From Rubellimicrobium rubrum (GTDB lineage Bacteria; Pseudomonadota; Alphaproteobacteria; Rhodobacterales; Rhodobacteraceae), in NCBI RefSeq assembly GCF_006152115.1, contig NZ_VDFU01000007.1:62001-126000 (forward strand): a stretch of 64,000 nt of DNA, in the 5' to 3' direction. The notes beneath the pieces were generated by a model that did no database searches, was not told the origin of the DNA, and worked only from the letters and a program-made list of their open reading frames with translations. Position 1 is the stretch's first letter; the number at the start of each line of letters is the position of its first letter. Of this stretch, positions 59,152 through 64,000 are shown piece by piece. The translations under genes and the position numbers were made by a program.

Positions 59152-59164
59152 TGGGGCCCTGTCG

Positions 59165-60001
59165 TCAGGCCTCGTCTCCGCTGCGCAATTGTCCTACCCG
59201 CTCTGTCAGGCGGGTCAGGAAGTCTGCAAGCGCAGCGCCTGGATCCGACATTTCGGAGGTCAGGACCGTGATTCCCCAACTGTTGAGCACGGCTTCCTGC
59301 GCGCGCCCGGCCCTTGGCAGGAAAACGTAGCTCCGCGGTCGGTTCCGCTCGTAAGCGGAGCGGCTCCAGGATTCCCACACCCTGTGGAGGAGGAGCCGGA
59401 TGTTGAGGTCCTGCATCGAGTAGCCGACGAACAGAAGGGTCCGGCTCATCGCGTCGGCCCTGAACTTGACGTCCACAGGAGAGTCAAAGTTGAGACGGGC
59501 AAAATAATCCGTCTCGGTCAGCACGAGGCTCGCGTCGTCGTCGAAGTCGCCATGAAACTTGACGATCTGCGTGTGCTCGGACGTGGCAAAGGTCAGATCG
59601 CGCTCGTTGGCGATCTTGGTGAAGGGCTTCCCCTGGATGGTGAACGCCACCTCGAGATTCCGATCATAGTTGGTCGTGTAGATCAGGGGAAAGTCCAGGT
59701 CCACGATGTGCCGATGAATCACCGAGTCCTTGACCCGTTCCTCGGAGACCTTCCATTCCCTGTCCATCCAGCTTCGCAGCGGGCCGATGCTGCCATGGCG
59801 GAGGCGGTAGTATTCGGCCAGGATAGGGTGGCCCAGGTTCCGCCCGAGGTCGTCCTCCTCCAGCTTCAACTCCCCGATCATGTGGTCGATCAGGTCCTGC
59901 CACGAGGGGAGGCCCACGACCATCGACACGCCAGCGCCCACGAAAAGAATGGCCCGGCGCTCGTTGATGGATCCGGCAAGATCGTCGATGTCGCTTTGCA
60001 T
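59165..60001 (-). CDS. stand-alone SIR2-family protein (SIR2_2 type), possible NADase
   Basis: A 278-residue protein that is a single SIR2-like Rossmann domain. Motifs: ILFVGAGVSMVVGLPSW (NAD-binding GAGVS, residues 22-26), YTTNYD (109-114) with the conserved Asn 111, KFHGD with His 150, and GYSMQDLNIR (193-202). The spacing of the Asn and His resembles defence-type SIR2 NADases such as ThsA. There is no zinc Cys cluster as in deacetylase sirtuins. It ends 14 bases from tRNA-Ile2 and diverges from LtrA. Role in phage defence by NAD depletion is plausible but inferred. Confidence 0.82.
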   Translation of the reverse strand: MQSDIDDLAGSINERRAILFVGAGVSMVVGLPSWQDLIDHMIGELKLEEDDLGRNLGHPILAEYYRLRHGSIGPLRSWMDREWKVSEERVKDSVIHRHIVDLDFPLIYTTNYDRNLEVAFTIQGKPFTKIANERDLTFATSEHTQIVKFHGDFDDDASLVLTETDYFARLNFDSPVDVKFRADAMSRTLLFVGYSMQDLNIRLLLHRVWESWSRSAYERNRPRSYVFLPRAGRAQEAVLNSWGITVLTSEMSDPGAALADFLTRLTERVGQLRSGDEA

Positions 60002-60113
60002 AATGAACGCCCAACATGGCTATCGTGGGAATGTTCCATCCGACAGGGACCCGGCAGGCTCGTATCCGGGTTCCTTGGGCGACAGTGGTCCTGACGACCC
60101 AAGGGGAAGGCTC

Positions 60114-61307
60114 ATGGCCGACGCGACCTCTCGACACTGGCTGCGCGACCGGTCCAAGGACGAGTCGGCCGAAGTCACCTATGTCGAGTTGTTCTTCGAC
60201 CTGGTGTTCGTTTTCGCGGTGACGCAGCTGTCGCACTACCTGCTACTGAACCTTTCGGCCGAGGGGGTGCTGCGGACGCTTCTGCTGTTCGTGGCCGTCT
60301 GGTGGGTGTGGATCTACACCTCTTGGGTCACCAACTGGCTCGATCCGGACAGGACACCCGTTCGCCTGCTGCTGTTCGCCCTGATGTTCGCCGGGCTCAT
60401 GATGTCGGCGTCGATCCCCCAAGCGTTCGGGGACAGGGGTCTCGCCTTCGCGCTGGCTTATGTCGGCATGCAGGTCGGTCGGTCATTCTTCATGATCTGG
60501 GCCCTCACCCTGGCCAAGCACGACGCACGGGACAGCTTCCAGCGCATCACCATCTGGCTCCTCCTTTCCGGAGCGCTCTGGATGTCGGGCACGCTGTTCG
60601 AGAACGACCTGCGCTACATCTTTTGGTTGCTTGCCGTCGGAGTTGAGCTGCTGTCACCGTCCATCGGGTTCTGGGTCCCGACGATGGGGCGCTCGTCGCC
60701 GGAGGACTGGGACATCGAGGGACCACATCTGGCCGAGCGGTGCGGGCTGTTCATCATCATCGCCCTGGGAGAATCCCTGCTGGTCACGGGGACGACATTA
60801 CAGGACATCAACTTCTCACCTGCGAATCTTGCAGGCTTCCTGGCCGCCCTGGCCTGCGCGGTATCCATGTGGTGGGTATACTTCGATCTGGGAGCCCACC
60901 GAGGCGAGCGTGCCCTTGAGAGGTCGGACACGCCGGGACGGCTCGCCCAACTGGCCTATACCTATCTGCACATGCCAATCGTGGCCGGCATCGTGGTATC
61001 GGCCGTAGGCGACGCCAAGGTGCTCGAGGATCCCCTGGGAGAAACGACCTGGGTCACGGGTGCCGTGATCCTGGCAGGCCCAGGCCTGTTCATGCTGGGA
61101 AACCTGTTGTTCAAGGCGGCCGTGACCGGCCGACGTCCGGTCTCGCATCTGGCTGGTCTGGGCATCCTGGCCCTCTGCGCGCCGTTTGCCACGTTATTGC
61201 CCCCGCTCGCGCTGAGCATGGTGACGGTTGTTGCATTGATCGTGGTGGCGTTGTTGGAAGGACGTCTGGCACGATCCAGGACAGCAGCATCGCAGGGGCT
61301 GCACTGA
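60114..61307 (+). CDS. low-temperature-requirement protein A (LtrA) family
   Basis: A 397-residue membrane protein from ATG 60114 with AAGGGGAAGG just upstream. VTYVELFFDLVFVFAVTQLSHYLL is the LtrA signature, with about ten further hydrophobic segments, and FIIIALGESLLVTG is the second family motif. First linked to cold growth in Listeria; biochemical function unknown. Divergent from SIR2 (112 bases). It is not part of a visible operon. Confidence 0.87.
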   Translation: MADATSRHWLRDRSKDESAEVTYVELFFDLVFVFAVTQLSHYLLLNLSAEGVLRTLLLFVAVWWVWIYTSWVTNWLDPDRTPVRLLLFALMFAGLMMSASIPQAFGDRGLAFALAYVGMQVGRSFFMIWALTLAKHDARDSFQRITIWLLLSGALWMSGTLFENDLRYIFWLLAVGVELLSPSIGFWVPTMGRSSPEDWDIEGPHLAERCGLFIIIALGESLLVTGTTLQDINFSPANLAGFLAALACAVSMWWVYFDLGAHRGERALERSDTPGRLAQLAYTYLHMPIVAGIVVSAVGDAKVLEDPLGETTWVTGAVILAGPGLFMLGNLLFKAAVTGRRPVSHLAGLGILALCAPFATLLPPLALSMVTVVALIVVALLEGRLARSRTAASQGLH

Positions 61308-61597
61308 GGGGAGGTCCAATGCAGTGGGTCGTCGCATTCGACATGCTTGCAAACATCAAGCCTCACTCGGCCTGTCAACGCTATTTTGTTTATAGAATAT
61401 AGAGATACACAAACGGCGGTGACGCGTTTTCACACCCACTCGGCCAGGACTGTCAATTTGTTGACGAAAGTGCGCAAGCGAGGAACCAAGGCGAACTTTC
61501 CCTCGGTCCATTAACGTATCGTTGACATGGGATGGAGCGTCGGACGTGCAGGTCTGACGGACGCCAGGGACCAAGATCCCGGCACGAGGAGGAGAGA
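61308..61597. promoter_or_regulatory. acs upstream region with an AT-rich patch
   Basis: The 290 bases before acs contain an AT-rich block at ~61378-61405 (TATTTTGTTTATAGAATATAGA) that stands out from the GC-rich surroundings and probably marks a promoter or regulator-binding region. A near-repeat TTAACG/CGTTGA at ~61512-61526 is also present. No gene is supported. GGAGGAG lies before the acs start. Confidence 0.45.
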
Positions 61598-63568
61598 ATG
61601 ATGCTCGACCACGAGCTGCGGGGTGCCCAGGGCACTGCCGCCGATGCCACCGCGTCCGCGCCGACCGAGGGCGAAGCCTACAAGCGGTACTACGACGCCT
61701 CCGTGACGGACCCTGATACCTTCTGGGGTGCGCAGGCCAGGCGGCTGACCTGGATCACCCCGCCGACCAAGGTCAAGAACACCTCCTTTGAAAAGGACAA
61801 CGTGTCGATCAAGTGGTTCGAGGACGGCACGCTGAACGTATCGGCGAACTGCATCGATCGGCATGTCGCCACCAATCCCGATCGCGTCGCCATCATCTGG
61901 GAGCCTGACAACCCCAAGGCTCCCGCTCGCCACATTACCTATCGCGAGTTGCTGGAAGAGACCTGCCGCATCTCGAACGTTCTCAAGGCCCACGGTGTCC
62001 GCAAGGGCGACCGGGTCGTGATTTATCTGCCGATGATCCCCGAAGCAGCGTTCGCAATGCTAGCCTGTGCTCGGATCGGAGCCATCCATTCCGTCGTGTT
62101 CGGAGGGTTCTCGCCGGACTCGCTGGCCAACCGCATCAACGACTCGGACGCGTCTGTGGTCATCACCGCTGACTTCGCGCCCCGTGGCGGCAAGACCACC
62201 CCTCTCAAGTCGAACACCGACGCCGCGCTCCTGCACTGCTCGGACAAGGTCAAGTGCATGGTCGTCCGTCACACGGGTGGGCAGATTCACTGGACGGAAG
62301 GGCGCGACATCGACCTGACCGAGGAGATGCGGAACGCCCCATCCTATTGCTCCTATGCCGAGATGGGAGCCGAGGATCCGCTGTTCATCCTTTACACCTC
62401 CGGCTCCACCGGCAAGCCCAAGGGCGTGGTGCACACATCCGGGGGCTATCTCGCCTACACGTCCCTCACGCACGAGGTCTGCTTCGACTACCAGCCCGGA
62501 GACATCTGGTGGTGCACGGCGGACGTGGGCTGGGTGACCGGGCACAGCTACATCGTCTATGGTCCACTCGCGAATGGCGCTACCGTCCTCATGTTCGAGG
62601 GCATTCCCACCTGGCCCGATCCGGGCCGCTTCTGGGAGGTGGTGGACAAGCACAAAGTGACCCACTTCCATAGCGCCCCCACCGCGATCCGCTCCTTGAT
62701 GGCGCAAGGCACGGAATGGGTGGACAAGCACGACCTGTCCTCGCTGAAGCTACTCGGCACGGTGGGCGAGCCCATCAACCCCGAAGCCTGGAACTGGTAT
62801 CACCAGCATGTCGGCAAGGGTAAGCTGCCCGTGATCGACGCCTACTGGCAGACCGAGACCGGCGGCCACCTGATCTGCCCGCACCCCAAGGCGACGACGC
62901 TCAAGCCCGGTTCGGCCACGACGCCGTTCTGGGGCATCAAGCCGGTCGTGGTTGACGCCTCCTCGGGCGAGGTCATCGAGGACACCAAGACCGAGGGCGT
63001 GCTCTGCATCGCGGACTCCTGGCCAGGGCAGATGCGCACCGTCTGGGGCGACCACAAGCGGTTCGAGGACACCTACTTCGCGCAGTACCCGGGCCTCTAC
63101 TTCACCGGCGACGGCTGCCGGCGCGATGAGGACGGTTATTATTGGATTACCGGCCGCGTGGACGACGTGCTCAACGTGTCCGGGCACCGGATGGGCACGG
63201 CCGAGATTGAAAGCGCCCTCGTGGCCCACGAAGTCGTGGCCGAGGCCGCGGTTGTGGGCTACCCGCACGACATCAAGGGCCAGGGCATCTACGCTTATGT
63301 CACCCTGATGCGTGGCGTGGAGCCGACCGAGGAGCTGCGCAAGCAGCTCGAAACCTGGGTCCGCCAGGAGATCGGGCCGATCGCCAAGCCCGACCTGATC
63401 CAGTGGGCGCCCGGCCTGCCCAAGACCCGGTCGGGCAAGATCATGCGCCGCATCCTGCGCAAGATCGCCGAGAATGACTTCGGCGCACTGGGCGACATCT
63501 CGACGCTCGCCGACCCCGGCGTCGTCGAGGAGCTCATCGAGAACCGCATGAACCGCGGCACGTCATGA
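61598..63568 (+). CDS. acs: acetyl-CoA synthetase
   Basis: A 656-residue AMP-forming acyl-CoA synthetase from ATG 61598 (AGGAGGAG upstream; a second ATG follows directly). Opens [19 protein letters not shown], then [30 protein letters not shown] (P-loop), [57 protein letters not shown], and [12 protein letters not shown] whose Lys 614 is the residue that makes acetyl-AMP and is regulated by acetylation. It activates acetate. A metabolite:H+ symporter gene follows. Confidence 0.97.
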   Translation: MMLDHELRGAQGTAADATASAPTEGEAYKRYYDASVTDPDTFWGAQARRLTWITPPTKVKNTSFEKDNVSIKWFEDGTLNVSANCIDRHVATNPDRVAIIWEPDNPKAPARHITYRELLEETCRISNVLKAHGVRKGDRVVIYLPMIPEAAFAMLACARIGAIHSVVFGGFSPDSLANRINDSDASVVITADFAPRGGKTTPLKSNTDAALLHCSDKVKCMVVRHTGGQIHWTEGRDIDLTEEMRNAPSYCSYAEMGAEDPLFILYTSGSTGKPKGVVHTSGGYLAYTSLTHEVCFDYQPGDIWWCTADVGWVTGHSYIVYGPLANGATVLMFEGIPTWPDPGRFWEVVDKHKVTHFHSAPTAIRSLMAQGTEWVDKHDLSSLKLLGTVGEPINPEAWNWYHQHVGKGKLPVIDAYWQTETGGHLICPHPKATTLKPGSATTPFWGIKPVVVDASSGEVIEDTKTEGVLCIADSWPGQMRTVWGDHKRFEDTYFAQYPGLYFTGDGCRRDEDGYYWITGRVDDVLNVSGHRMGTAEIESALVAHEVVAEAAVVGYPHDIKGQGIYAYVTLMRGVEPTEELRKQLETWVRQEIGPIAKPDLIQWAPGLPKTRSGKIMRRILRKIAENDFGALGDISTLADPGVVEELIENRMNRGTS

Positions 63569-63575
63569 CTGACTG

Positions 63576-63603
63576 CCCCGGCCCGGACTGAACCGGGCCG
63601 GGG
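63576..63603 (+). terminator. strong hairpin between acs and the transporter gene
   Basis: A perfect 11-bp inverted repeat, CCCCGGCCCGG / CCGGGCCGGGG, with loop ACTGAA, seven bases after the acs stop. No T-tract follows. It could end the acs message or separate expression of the downstream transporter. The remaining bases to 63719 contain no gene. Confidence 0.7.
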
Positions 63604-63719
63604 ATACCCAGCCAACGACCCGCGCCGGGCCCGTCCTTCCCAAGAGGAGGGGAAGCCGGAGCCATGCCAAGCGGCGCGGGAGGAGACGGCCGGCAACGAC
63701 CGGCATCAAGGAGGAAGGA

Positions 63720-64000
63720 ATGGCATCGATCGACGCAGGGACCGGCGTGAACCGCACGCGTCCCATGACCGCCGAGGAGAAGAAGGTCATCATGGCCTCC
63801 TCCGCCGGCACAATCTTCGAGTGGTACGACTTCTACCTTTACGGCTCGCTCGCCGCGATTATCGGCGCGCAGTTCTTCACGCCGTTCCCCGAGGCCACGC
63901 GGAACGTCTTCGCGCTCCTGGCGTTCGCGGCGGGCTTCATTGTCCGCCCGTTCGGCGCGCTGGTGTTCGGCTCGCTGGGTGACCTGGTCGGCCGGAAATA
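63720..64000 (+). CDS. MHS-family MFS transporter, N-terminal part (cut by window edge)
   Basis: The first 93 codons from ATG 63720 (AAGGAGGAAGG upstream). SSAGTIFEWYDFYLYGSLA is the metabolite:H+ symporter signature shared by ShiA, ProP and KgtP relatives; FAAGFIVRPFGALVFGSLGDLVGRK contains the typical GxxGDxxGRK loop. At least three membrane helices are visible. Placement after acs suggests it could carry acetate or another short acid, but the substrate is not shown. Confidence 0.85.
   Translation, partial: MASIDAGTGVNRTRPMTAEEKKVIMASSAGTIFEWYDFYLYGSLAAIIGAQFFTPFPEATRNVFALLAFAAGFIVRPFGALVFGSLGDLVGRK

Noticed and set aside
59880-60113. Longer LtrA start extending back over the SIR2 gene
   Set aside because: Sequence before ATG 60114 is antisense to SIR2 and lacks family similarity; the site AAGGGGAAGG supports 60114.

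Overview
The window is a GC-rich, gene-dense stretch of an alphaproteobacterial chromosome, most likely a member of the Rhodobacteraceae (Rhodobacterales). The evidence is the gene content and order: CckA-type hybrid kinase, DUF1476 (F1-ATPase zeta) divergent from purC-purS-purQ, purM-purN-rnd-sufE, RNase E with an acidic insertion in its S1 domain, DctB/DctD, CbiD with CobK, and aerobic corrinoid one-carbon genes. About 60 protein genes, two tRNAs, one clear pseudogene and several hairpins or operators are supported. No IS element, prophage or CRISPR array was seen.

Layout. 1-8 kb: 5' end of glpK, rlmE, a leftward one-carbon operon (small 'virulence factor' protein, MetF-like reductase, methyltetrahydrofolate methyltransferase), a Ppx/GppA phosphatase, and a divergent GH13 alpha-glucosidase/glucokinase pair. 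8-16 kb: cckA, an RsmB-type methyltransferase, guaB, a corrinoid-reactivating ferredoxin/ASKHA protein, tRNA-Gly(CCC), a small exported protein and RidA. 16-20 kb: zwf-pgl-pgi, the entry to the Entner-Doudoroff and pentose-phosphate routes, behind a perfect LacI-type palindrome. 20-28 kb: HNH nuclease, serine hydrolase, DNA glycosylase, cobK-cbiD, cobA-cobB and an MFS transporter. 28-41 kb: cysS-cimA-NDUFAF6-like (coupled), an aminotransferase, anmK/tyrS, a FemAB-like acyltransferase, a Fur-family regulator, an EamA transporter, enolase, DUF985 and TusA. 41-50 kb: rne, dctD-dctB, purQ-(dead alcohol dehydrogenase)-purS-purC. 50-64 kb: DUF1476, a stand-alone MprF-like lysyltransferase domain, betaine/homocysteine methyltransferase, a 76-residue protein under a start-site hairpin, a radical SAM protein, corrinoid protein plus DUF1638, sufE, rnd, purN, purM, tRNA-Ile2, a stand-alone SIR2 protein, LtrA, acs, and the start of a metabolite:H+ symporter.

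How the genes work together. The most notable system is a B12-dependent methyl-transfer network split over four places: the corrinoid carrier with DUF1638 (54.3-55.7 kb), a homocysteine methyltransferase-type enzyme (51.8 kb), the ATP-dependent reductive activator (13.3 kb), and the methyl-H4folate methyltransferase with a MetF-like reductase (1.5-3.8 kb). Cobalamin biosynthesis genes lie at 22.8-26.8 kb. The methyltransferase that would load the corrinoid protein (MttB superfamily) is not in the window. A plausible role is demethylation of a methylated amine or betaine, feeding methyl groups to methionine or folate; the substrate cannot be read from this sequence.

Other points worth a second look are a hairpin that can cover both the ribosome-binding site and start codon of the 76-residue gene, a DctD that has lost the sigma-54-contacting GAFTGA loop, the zwf operator, the alcohol dehydrogenase pseudogene inside the purine cluster, and the SIR2 gene beside tRNA-Ile2.
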